From positions 1,240,001 through 1,304,000 of the forward strand of contig CAVVPG010000001.1 in the NCBI GenBank assembly GCA_963750075.1: DNA of 64,000 nucleotides, written 5' to 3'. Below are positions 42,895 to 49,587 of this stretch, one piece after another. The DNA comes from Bog-473 sp963750075 (GTDB lineage Bacteria > Actinomycetota > Acidimicrobiia > Acidimicrobiales > RAAP-2). Under the pieces are notes generated by a model. The model saw only the letters and a list, made by a program, of their open reading frames with translations, was not told the origin of the DNA and did no database searches. Made by a program: the position numbers and the translations under genes. Each line of letters opens with the position of its first letter. Position 1 is the stretch's first letter.

Positions 42895-43431
42895 CTAGCG
42901 GGCGGACGGCGTCTCGGCGGCGTGCTTGAGCCGCTCGAGCGTGTGGCGCAAGGCATCGCGCAACTCCCGGGCGCGGTTGGTCGGGACGTCGACGATGCGG
43001 GCCCATGCCGGTATCCGATGCACCTCGTAGGACTCGGTGACGCGAGTCCCGCCCTGGACGGGCTCGAAGCGGTACTGCCACTGCACGCCCTCCCTGCCAC
43101 CCTCCTCGGTGACGAAGGCGAACGCACGACCGGGGTCGGCGATCAGCACGCGGCCCCGGCGCGACCACTTCAGGAGGCCGCCGGGGCCGCCCTGGTTGTG
43201 GCCGACGAAGCGGGCACCCTCGAGAGGTCCGTCCGAGCCGTCCAGCCACTCCACCCGCTGGCACTCGGGGCTCCACTCCCCCATGCGCGGCAGGTCGGCG
43301 ACCAATTCGTAGATCCGCTCCGCTGGCGCCTCGATCATCAGGGAGTGCGAGTCCTGCCGCAACCACCATCGGCTGCTCCGGTTCGAGCTCGGGTTCTCGG
43401 TCATGTCCTGTGCGGTCTCCAGTCCGGTCAT
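42895..43431 (-). CDS. SRPBCC (START/Bet v1-like) ligand-binding family protein
   Basis: 178 residues. The helix-grip fold is seen as SHSLMIEAPAERIYELVADLPRMGEWSPECQRVEWLDGS and later RVTESYEVHRIPAWARIV, a polyketide-cyclase/coenzyme-Q-binding-protein type domain. Such proteins bind hydrophobic ligands in a central cavity; the ligand is unknown. Strong ribosome site GAGGAGGTAACGAG precedes the ATG. It heads a two-gene operon with the MBL hydrolase and is transcribed away from the TetR gene across a shared operator. Confidence 0.88.
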   Translation of the reverse strand: MTGLETAQDMTENPSSNRSSRWWLRQDSHSLMIEAPAERIYELVADLPRMGEWSPECQRVEWLDGSDGPLEGARFVGHNQGGPGGLLKWSRRGRVLIADPGRAFAFVTEEGGREGVQWQYRFEPVQGGTRVTESYEVHRIPAWARIVDVPTNRARELRDALRHTLERLKHAAETPSAR

Positions 43432-43459
43432 CTCGTTACCTCCTCGGCTGTCCGACGTA

Positions 43460-43507
43460 AAGCTAATACCATTAGCTATTGCTGTCAAGAGACAAATAAG
43501 CTATGCT
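43460..43507. promoter_or_regulatory. divergent promoters with TetR operator palindrome
   Basis: A perfect inverted repeat AGCTAAT-ACC-ATTAGCT lies at 43461-43477. On the minus strand it sits between TTGACA (43488-43483) and TAGCTT (43465-43460), a 17-bp spacer driving the SRPBCC gene. On the plus strand TTGCTG (43479-43484) and TATGCT (43502-43507) are also 17 bp apart and would start a leaderless mRNA at the ATG 43515. A TetR dimer on the palindrome would block the SRPBCC promoter and touch its own. Confidence 0.7.
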
Positions 43508-43514
43508 TGTTGCG

Positions 43515-44174
43515 ATGACACGGACCGAGGCCGAGGCGGACAGCGGAGCCGCCGCGGACAGGCCGGACCGCCGGGCCCGTCGTCGGCAGGAGACGATCCG
43601 AGAGATCCTCGGCATCGCCCGCGACGTCATGACCGAGGAGGGGGTGAACGGCCTCAGCCTGGCGGAAGTGGCGCGACGCCTCGGCGTCCAACCGCCGTCG
43701 CTCTACAAGTACTTCCCATCCCTCATGGCGATCTATGACGCGTTGTTCCTCGAGGGGCAGCGTGCCAACCTCGAGGTGATGCGCGGCGGCATGCAGGGGG
43801 CCGAGCCCGGGCTCGACGCGCTGACGGCGGGCCTCGAGGCGAGCGGGCGGTGGTGTTTGGCCAACCGCGCGGTCGCGGAGTTGCTCTTCTGGCGTCCCGT
43901 GCCGAGCTTCCATCCCTCGCCGGACGCGTTCGCCGTCAGCACGGAGATGGTCGAGCTCCAGCGCGGCGCCCTCGCCGACGCCGTGGCCAAGGGCCAGCTC
44001 GGCCCGGGGGCCAACGAGGAGGGCGCGATCTACCTCGTATCGACGATCATCACCGGCGTGCTCAGCCAGACCTTCGCCAACGAGCCGGATCTCCCCTGGG
44101 GCGAAGGCCGCTTCACGCCCATGTTCGCGACGCTGATGCGCCTGTTGCCTGCCGCCTTCCCACCCGACGAATGA
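43515..44174 (+). CDS. TetR family transcriptional regulator
   Basis: 219 residues. The N-terminal helix-turn-helix is RQETIREILGIARDVMTEEGVNGLSLAEVARRLGVQPPSLYKYFPS. The rest is the ligand-binding domain with WHG-like character (LFWRPVPSF, IYLVSTIITGVLSQTFANEPD). It probably represses the divergent SRPBCC-MBL operon and itself. ATG 43515 is preferred to ATG 43503 because the -10 TATGCT overlaps the latter. The inducer is unknown; the SRPBCC neighbour suggests a hydrophobic small molecule. Confidence 0.92.
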   Translation: MTRTEAEADSGAAADRPDRRARRRQETIREILGIARDVMTEEGVNGLSLAEVARRLGVQPPSLYKYFPSLMAIYDALFLEGQRANLEVMRGGMQGAEPGLDALTAGLEASGRWCLANRAVAELLFWRPVPSFHPSPDAFAVSTEMVELQRGALADAVAKGQLGPGANEEGAIYLVSTIITGVLSQTFANEPDLPWGEGRFTPMFATLMRLLPAAFPPDE

Positions 44175-44205
44175 GACCGAGGGGGCGCGGGCCGGTGCCC
44201 GCCGC

Positions 44206-44646
44206 TCACCCCGCGGCGTCGAGGGTCCGCCGGTACACGTTGGTCGTTCGCTGCTCGAAGCCCAGCTGCACGTAGAGGCGGTTGGCGTCGGCACGGTCGG
44301 GGCGCGAGGTGAGGTCCACGGTGCGGGCGCCGAGCTCGGCGGCACGAGCCAGCGCTGCGTCGACCAGGGCGCTGCCGACCCCCTTGCCGCGCGCGGCAGC
44401 GTCGGTGACGACGTCCTCGATCCAGGCCCGACGCCCCGTCGGGATCTCGAACGCGGCCAGGGTCAGCGTGCCGACGACCCGTCCGTCGTCCTCCGCCACG
44501 AAGAGCGTGGTCGCGGGGTCGGCCACGATGCGGGCCAGTTGCTCGTGCGTCGGTGGCGGCGCCGAGCGGGAGAGCTGGGGCAGGAGGGCGGTCAACGCCG
44601 AGACCAGGTCGGCGTCGACCGACGCGGCGACCCGTACGGTGATCAC
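44206..44646 (-). CDS. GNAT family N-acetyltransferase
   Basis: 146 residues. ATTLFVAEDDGRVVGTLTLA, then the acetyl-CoA pyrophosphate loop DAAARGKGVGSALVDAAL (motif A R-G-x-G-x-G/A) and NRLYVQLGFEQRTTNVYR at the C-terminus. All expected strands are present. The acetyl acceptor is unknown. GTG start overlaps the NUDIX stop (GTGA), so the two are co-translated. Confidence 0.92.
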   Translation of the reverse strand: MITVRVAASVDADLVSALTALLPQLSRSAPPPTHEQLARIVADPATTLFVAEDDGRVVGTLTLAAFEIPTGRRAWIEDVVTDAAARGKGVGSALVDAALARAAELGARTVDLTSRPDRADANRLYVQLGFEQRTTNVYRRTLDAAG

Positions 44647-45353
44647 GTCTTCGAGGCGTCGCCCCGCCACATCGGCTGGCGCACGCTGTCGTAGAGCACG
44701 TCGCGGCGCTCGCCGCCGATCGCGGCGAAGACGTGCTCACCCCAGCGGTCCGAGCCCACCAGCGGGTGCGGCAGGGTCTCGCGCGTGAACCAGCCGACGT
44801 CGCGCGTCTCGAGCGGGTGCGGCGCGAGCTCGCCGCCCACGGCGCGGCAGTAGAACAGCAGCGAGTACAGCGGCACCCGTGTGAAGCCGAGGCGCAGGCC
44901 GTCGAGGACGGCGATGAGGCGCACGGGCTCGACGATGATGCCGGTCTCCTCCTCGACCTCCTTGACCACGACCTCGGCCGCCGAGTACCCGACGTCGCAC
45001 CACCCGGTCGGGTAGAGCCAGATGCCCGAGTCGGCCCGCTGGATCAGGAGCAGCTCGCCCTTGTCGTTGCCGACGGCCGCGCCGACCGCGACCTTGGGGG
45101 TGACGTAGCCGGGGACCCCCTTGCCCACCGTGTCCATCCACTCCTGGACGAGGCCGCCGGCGTGGTCGGGCTCGTCCGCCGCCCCGTCGGCCTCGGCCCT
45201 GATGTCGCCTGCGACCTTGAGGATCTCCTCGAAGCGCTCACGCTCGTAGAGGCTCTCGGTGAAGCCCAGGCCCGTGCGCGCGATGGCCGCCAGCGCCTCG
45301 CTCCAGCGCAGCAGCGTCTTGATCGGGACGTCGCGGTCGTCGGTCGGCTCCAC
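44643..45353 (-). CDS. NUDIX hydrolase with N-terminal helical domain
   Basis: 236 residues. A helical N-terminal part (KTLLRWSEALAAIARTGLGFTESLYERERFEEILKVAGDI) matches the NUDIX_N_2-type extension of ADP-ribose/ADP-glucose pyrophosphatase-like enzymes. The Nudix box reads GWCDVGYSAAEVV then KEVEEETGI: the Glu after G-x5 is Tyr and the Arg of REUxEE is Lys, but the metal-binding EVEEE core is intact. PKVAVGAAVGNDKGELLLIQRADSGIWLYPTGW precedes it. GTG start has no better alternative downstream. Divergent from the small Cys protein. Confidence 0.9.
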   Translation of the reverse strand: MEPTDDRDVPIKTLLRWSEALAAIARTGLGFTESLYERERFEEILKVAGDIRAEADGAADEPDHAGGLVQEWMDTVGKGVPGYVTPKVAVGAAVGNDKGELLLIQRADSGIWLYPTGWCDVGYSAAEVVVKEVEEETGIIVEPVRLIAVLDGLRLGFTRVPLYSLLFYCRAVGGELAPHPLETRDVGWFTRETLPHPLVGSDRWGEHVFAAIGGERRDVLYDSVRQPMWRGDASKT

Positions 45354-45398
45354 GGGCGGTGACGCTACCGCGGCCTGCCGGCTGGGCCAGAATGGGGC

Positions 45399-45587
45399 GT
45401 GCCCGTCAACGAGGATTGCCGCCACTACGTGATGCGAACGACGCCCCGCGGCGAGCGCCTCGAGCGCTGCAAGGTGGCCGCCAACGAGCCGTTGCCGTTC
45501 GCCTGCCCGGAGGGCTGCGTCTTCTACGAGCCGCGCAAGGTCTCCTCGGCCGGCTGGCACGTGCCCCTGAGCCCCGAAGAGCCCTGA
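45399..45587 (+). CDS. small Cys-rich protein of unknown function
   Basis: 62 residues with four Cys (DCRHYV, ERCKVAA, FACPEGCVFYEPRK). The spacing C-x16-C-x11-C-x3-C fits a small zinc or iron-sulfur knuckle, though the ligand set is unproven. Similar short proteins occur in actinobacteria. GTG start; divergent from the NUDIX gene (46 bp). It would be missed by length cut-offs, but the Cys pattern and absence of a better frame support it. No signal or membrane segment. Confidence 0.65.
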   Translation: MPVNEDCRHYVMRTTPRGERLERCKVAANEPLPFACPEGCVFYEPRKVSSAGWHVPLSPEEP

Positions 45588-45588
45588 A

Positions 45589-45636
45589 CCGGGTCGGCTC
45601 CGGACCCCCGGGGCCGGGTCGGCTCCGGACCCCCGG
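45589..45636. terminator. duplicated hairpin between convergent genes
   Basis: Two perfect 23-bp direct copies (45589-45611 and 45614-45636), each able to fold through GGGTC/GACCC arms. They fill the gap between the small Cys protein and the NIL protein stops almost completely. Position and symmetry suggest a bidirectional terminator. Confidence 0.6.
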
Positions 45637-45882
45637 TCAACCCTCGAGCACGTCCCCCAGCAGGTCCACGGTGATCCCCTCGCCGCGCAGCCAGTCGAGG
45701 GCCGCCTCCACCTGGCCCGCCTCCCCGTCGACCTCGCAGACGATCCAGCCGCGGTGCTCCTCGACGTCGGCCCGGCGGATGTTGGGCTCGACGTCGAACC
45801 GGCGCACCATGGTGGCGAGCACGGCCCGCCGGACCTCGGACTCGGGGAACGTCAGCTTCACCTTCACCCGCACCTGGCTCAT
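45637..45882 (-). CDS. NIL domain protein
   Basis: 81 residues forming a single NIL-type (ACT-like) domain: VRVKVKLTFPESEVRRAVLATMVRRFDVEPNIRRADVEEHRGWIVCEVDGEAGQVEAALDWL. NIL domains occur at the C-terminus of methionine ABC importer ATPases and in ferredoxin fusions linked to homocysteine synthesis; as a stand-alone protein the role is open, probably small-ligand binding. ATG overlaps the LarE stop (ATGA), so it is the last gene of a hemQ-larE-NIL operon. The sulfur context of LarE makes a sulfur amino acid link worth testing. Confidence 0.85.
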   Translation of the reverse strand: MSQVRVKVKLTFPESEVRRAVLATMVRRFDVEPNIRRADVEEHRGWIVCEVDGEAGQVEAALDWLRGEGITVDLLGDVLEG

Positions 45883-46703
45883 CGTTCCTCCTCCTCGCTC
45901 CCCCGCGCCTGCCCGAGCGCGCGGTTGAGGCTGCCCGACCGGAAGCCTTCCAGGTCCAGCGCGACGAAGGTGAACCCCGCGCTGCGGACGGCGGCCACGA
46001 CCTCGGCCCGACGGGCGAGCACGTCGCCCAGCGCGTCGGGCTCGACCTCCAGGCGGGCGGCGTCGCCGTGGTGGCGCACGCGCAGCTGCTTGAGCCCGAG
46101 GGCGTGCAGCGCCGCCTCGGCCCGTTCGACCGCGGCGAGGCGGCCCAGGGTGACCGGGGTGCCGTAGGGGAGGCGGGAGGCGAGGCACGCCGCGGCCGGC
46201 TTGTCCCAGGTGCGCAGCCCGAGGGTGCGCGACCAGTGCCGGATGTCGTCCTTGGTGAAACCGGCGTCGACGAGGGGGAAGGCCGCGCCGGCGGCCGCCG
46301 CGGCGGCCTGTCCGGGGCGGTGGTCGCCGAGATCGCTCACGTTCACCCCCAGGACCACCGTCGCGCCCTCGGCGCCGGCCAGCGGCCCGAGCGCGTCCAT
46401 CAGGGCCGTCTTGCAGCGGGCGCAGCGGTCCGGGCCGTTGGCGACGTAGGCGGCGTCCTCCATCTCGTTCGTCGGCACGCCGACCCAGCGCAGGTCCCAC
46501 TCCTCGGCCAGGGCGCGGCACTCACGCTCCTCGGCGCCGGCGAGCGAGGGGGACAGGGCCGTGGCGCACAGCACGGCCCGGCGGCCCAAGGTGTCGTGCG
46601 CCACCCTGGCCAGGAGCGAGGAGTCGGCGCCGCCGCTGAACGCGACGACGACGCGCCCGAGGCGGCGCAGCTCGTCGCGCAGGTCGTCGAGGGACGCGGT
46701 CAC
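45879..46703 (-). CDS. larE: LarE, ATP-dependent sulfur insertase of nickel-pincer cofactor synthesis
   Basis: 274 residues of the adenine-nucleotide alpha-hydrolase (PP-loop) family. PP-loop SGGADSS at 23-29. LarE adenylates the pincer precursor and replaces the carboxyl oxygens by sulfur. The three conserved Cys are present: C94 and C97 in PDRCARCKTALM and C173 in PAAACLASRLPYG. In the lactobacillar enzyme only the last Cys is kept and is consumed; proteins with all three are reported to use a [4Fe-4S] cluster, so this one should be catalytic in sulfur transfer. GTG start overlaps the HemQ stop (GTGA), and the stop overlaps the NIL start. It is 13 kb away from larB-larC. Confidence 0.93.
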   Translation of the reverse strand: MTASLDDLRDELRRLGRVVVAFSGGADSSLLARVAHDTLGRRAVLCATALSPSLAGAEERECRALAEEWDLRWVGVPTNEMEDAAYVANGPDRCARCKTALMDALGPLAGAEGATVVLGVNVSDLGDHRPGQAAAAAAGAAFPLVDAGFTKDDIRHWSRTLGLRTWDKPAAACLASRLPYGTPVTLGRLAAVERAEAALHALGLKQLRVRHHGDAARLEVEPDALGDVLARRAEVVAAVRSAGFTFVALDLEGFRSGSLNRALGQARGSEEEER

Positions 46704-47374
46704 GCGGTGAGTGAGGCCAGCACCTCGTCGAGCGGGCCCACCATGCCGGTGTAGAAGGGGCCGAACTCGGCGTAGCGGGCGGAGGCCTCGTCGAAGCGCA
46801 TCTCGTAGACGCACTCCTTGAGGTCGTCGGGATGGGTGCCGAAGAGGGTCACGCCCCACTCGTAGTCGTCGAGCCCCGCCGACCCGGTGATGACCTGGAG
46901 CACGCGGCCGTGGAAGGTCCGCCCCACCTTGCCGTGGCCCGCCATGAGCTGCTTGCGGGCCTCGAAGCCCAGCGCGTACCAGTTGTGCGCGTCGCCCCGG
47001 CGCTTGGTCATCGGGTAGAAGCAGAAGGCGGCCTTGCCCTCCGGCGGCAGCTGCGGGAAGAGGCGGGCCTGACGCAGCTCGTCGGGGATGCCGGCCGCGT
47101 ACTCGGAGATCTCCGTCAGCGAGACGTAGGACTGGGTGGGGACGAGGCCGGCCGCCACCGCCTCGGTCTGGAAGCGGCGCAGCCGCCACACGTCGGGGCC
47201 CAGGGCCATCAGCCCGAGGTCGGCCTTGTGGCCGAGCAGGGCCACCGGGACGACCTGGTAGCCGTCCGCCTCGGCGGCGCTCACCGCCTTGCGCAGGGCG
47301 TTCGCGTCGAAGTCGGGTGCCAGCCGGCAGAAGAGGTGGAGGACCCCCCAGCCGGTCGTCGGGGTCAGGGCCAC
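46700..47374 (-). CDS. hemQ: HemQ, coproheme decarboxylase (chlorite dismutase-like family)
   Basis: 224 residues. Decarboxylates coproheme III to heme b in the last step of the coproporphyrin-dependent heme pathway used by actinobacteria. Hallmarks: AFCFYPMTKRRGDAHNWYALGFE with the catalytic Tyr (near 120), GHGKVGRTFHG with the proximal His (near 147), ITGSAGLDDYEWGVTLFGTHPDDLK, and VYEMRFDEASARYAEFGPFYTG. No chlorite dismutase-type distal Arg is needed in this group. GTG start lacks a clear GGAGG. It is the first gene of the hemQ-larE-NIL operon; the terminator hairpin of groL lies about 50 bp upstream. Confidence 0.95.
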   Translation of the reverse strand: MALTPTTGWGVLHLFCRLAPDFDANALRKAVSAAEADGYQVVPVALLGHKADLGLMALGPDVWRLRRFQTEAVAAGLVPTQSYVSLTEISEYAAGIPDELRQARLFPQLPPEGKAAFCFYPMTKRRGDAHNWYALGFEARKQLMAGHGKVGRTFHGRVLQVITGSAGLDDYEWGVTLFGTHPDDLKECVYEMRFDEASARYAEFGPFYTGMVGPLDEVLASLTA

Positions 47375-47427
47375 GCCGCCAGCATACGGAAGCGCCGGGC
47401 CCGCAGGCACCGGAGGCCCCCAAACAC

Positions 47428-47456
47428 GATGCGCCCGGCCAGAGGCCGGGCGCATC
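47428..47456 (-). terminator. terminator hairpin downstream of groL
   Basis: A perfect 13-bp stem: GATGCGCCCGGCC, loop AGA, GGCCGGGCGCATC. It is 107 bp past the groL stop on the minus strand, and GTGTTT follows it in that direction. Very stable and symmetric, so it can also shield hemQ from groL read-through. Confidence 0.75.
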
Positions 47457-47562
47457 GATCAGCCTCGGTTGGGGGTGAGGCGACCCCAGTGTCACACTTC
47501 GCTGTTGCAGCGCCGTGGCATCCGGGTGACACCGGCCCCCCGGGGCCCTGGTCGGAGGTGCT

Positions 47563-49181
47563 TTAGTAGTCGTCCATGCCACCGCCGGGCATGGCAGGAG
47601 CGTCTTCCTCCGGCTTGTCCACGATGACGGCCTCGGTGGTCAGGAACAGCGCCGCGATGGACGCCGCGTTCTGCAGGGCCGAGCGGGTCACCTTGGCGGC
47701 GTCGATCACGCCGGCCTTGAACAGGTCCTCGTACTCGTTGGTGGCCGCGTTGAGGCCGTGGGCGCCCTTGAGGTTGCGCACCTTCTCGACCACGACCCCG
47801 CCCTCGAGGCCGGCGTTGACCGCGATCTGCTTGAGCGGCTCCTCCACGGCCCGGGCCACGATGCGGGCGCCGGTCGCCTCGTCGTTGTCGAGCTTCTCGG
47901 CGGCCTCGAGGATGGCGGTCTGGGACCGCAGCAGGGCGACGCCCCCGCCGGGGACCACGCCCTCCTCAATGGCGGCCTTGGTCGTCGAGACGGCGTCCTC
48001 GATCCGGTGCTTCTTCTCCTTGAGCTCCACCTCGGTGGCGGCACCCACCTTGATCACGGCCACGCCGCCGGACAGCTTGGCCAGGCGCTCCTGGAGCTTC
48101 TCCCGGTCGTAGTCCGAGTCGGTGTTCTCGATCTCGGTCTTGATCTGGTTGATGCGGCCCTTGATGTCGGACTCGCTGCCCCCGCCCTCGACGACGGTGG
48201 TCTCGTCCTTGGTGACGACGACCTTGCGGGCGCTGCCCAGCAGGTCGAGGGTCACGTTCTCCAGCTTGAGGCCGACCTCCTCGGTGACGACCTGGCCGCC
48301 CGTGAGGATGGCGATGTCCTGGAGCATGGCCTTGCGGCGCTCCCCGAAGCCCGGGGCCTTGACGGCCACGGAGCGGAAGGTGCCGCGGATCTTGTTGACG
48401 ACGAGGGTGGCCAGCGCCTCGCCCTCGACGTCCTCGGCGACGATCAGCAGCGGCTTCCCGCTCTGCATGACCTTCTCGAGCACCGGCAGCAGGTCGCGCA
48501 CGGCCGTGATCTTCGAGCCCACCAGCAGGATGCAGGCGTCCTCGAGCACCGCCTCCATGCGCTCGGGGTCGGTCACGAAGTAGGGGGCGATGTAGCCCTT
48601 GTCGAAGCGCATGCCCTCGACGAGGTCCATGTCCATGCCGAAGGTCTGGGACTCCTCGACCGTGATGACGCCGTCGCGGCCGACCTTGTCGATGGCCTCG
48701 GAGATCATCTCGCCGATCTCGGTGTCGGCGGCCGAGATGGAGGCCACCTGGGCGATCTGCGACTTGGACTCGGTCTCCTTGGCGATGCCGTGGATGGAGC
48801 TCACCGCGGTCTCGACGGCGGCCTCGATCCCCCGCTTGAGCGACATGGGGTTGGCGCCGGCGGCCACGTTGCGCAGGCCCTCGTGGACCATGGCCCAGGC
48901 CAGGACCGTGGCGGTCGTCGTCCCGTCGCCGGCCACGTCGTCGGTCTTCTTGGCGACCTCTTTGACCAGCTCGGCGCCGATCTTCTCGAAGGGGTCCTCG
49001 AGGTCGATCTCCTTGGCGATCGACACGCCGTCGTTGGTGATCGTCGGGGCGCCCCACTTCTTGTCCAGCACCACGTTGCGGCCCTTGGGGCCGAGGGTGA
49101 CGCGCACGGCGTCCGCCAGCTTGTTCATGCCGGTCTCCAGGCCGCGGCGGGCGTCCTCCTGGAAGGGATGATCTTGGCCAT
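47563..49181 (-). CDS. groL: chaperonin GroEL (60 kDa), with an apparent one-base frameshift near the start
   Basis: Barrel-forming ATP-dependent chaperonin. The frame from the ATG at 49128 is intact for 521 residues: MNKLADAVRVTLGPKGRNVV, AGDGTTTATVLA (ATP site), and a C-terminus ending PAMPGGGMDDY rather than GGM repeats. GroEL normally has 18 more residues, MAKIIPFQEDARRGLETG. Here an ATG at 49181 with GGAGG ten bases upstream begins MAKIIP, but then one C is missing (read CCTTCCAGG instead of CCCTTCCAGG, at about 49165-49167), so the frame breaks for 13 codons. Either a base was lost in sequencing, or the N-terminus is truncated. No groES is adjacent. A perfect CIRCE operator lies upstream. 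Confidence 0.9.
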
Positions 49182-49197
49182 CTGGGTCAAACCTCCG

Positions 49198-49224
49198 TTA
49201 GCACTCTCGTCATGTGAGTGCTAA
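49198..49224 (-). promoter_or_regulatory. CIRCE operator (HrcA binding site)
   Basis: TTAGCACTC, nine bases, GAGTGCTAA: an exact match to the CIRCE consensus, 17 bp upstream of the groL ATG and its GGAGG ribosome site. It predicts heat-shock control by an HrcA repressor encoded elsewhere. A TTGCGC / TCCTAT pair further upstream may be the promoter. Confidence 0.97.
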
Positions 49225-49311
49225 TAGGAAACCATCTCCGGGCGGCGCGCGCAAGGGCGGACGGCGCTCCCTCCGGGACGTGGCCTCCGAACCGGGGTGT
49301 CCCCGGCCGGC

Positions 49312-49587
49312 TCAGCCCCCGGCGACGGCGGGGACGATGGAGAGGGTCTGGCCCGGCGTCACCGGCGTGGCCAGGCCGTCGAGGAAGCGGACGTCCTCGT
49401 CGGCCAGGAAGACGTTGACGAAGCGGCGCAGGCCGCCGGCGTCGTCGAAGAGGCGCTCGGCCAGGCCCGGGTGGGCGGCGTCGAGGGCCTTGAGGGCCTC
49501 GCCCACCGTGGCCCCCTCCACCTCGACCTCGCCGGCGCCACCCGTCAGGGTGCGCAGCTGGGTGGGGATGCGGACGGTCAGGCTCAT
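49312..49587 (-). CDS. MoaD/ThiS-family ubiquitin-like sulfur-carrier protein
   Basis: 91 residues with a beta-grasp fold: SLTVRIPTQLRTLTGGAGEVEVEGATVGEALKAL, then FVNVFLADEDVRFLDGL and TLSIVPAVAGG. The C-terminus ends in the free Gly-Gly that is needed for adenylation and thiocarboxylate formation. CysO, ThiS, MoaD and HcyS are relatives, each giving sulfur to a partner enzyme. Its ATG overlaps the stop of the threonine-synthase-family gene (ATGA), so the two are co-translated and under the same SAM-type leader. This is a strong hint of a functional pair. Confidence 0.92.
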   Translation of the reverse strand: MSLTVRIPTQLRTLTGGAGEVEVEGATVGEALKALDAAHPGLAERLFDDAGGLRRFVNVFLADEDVRFLDGLATPVTPGQTLSIVPAVAGG

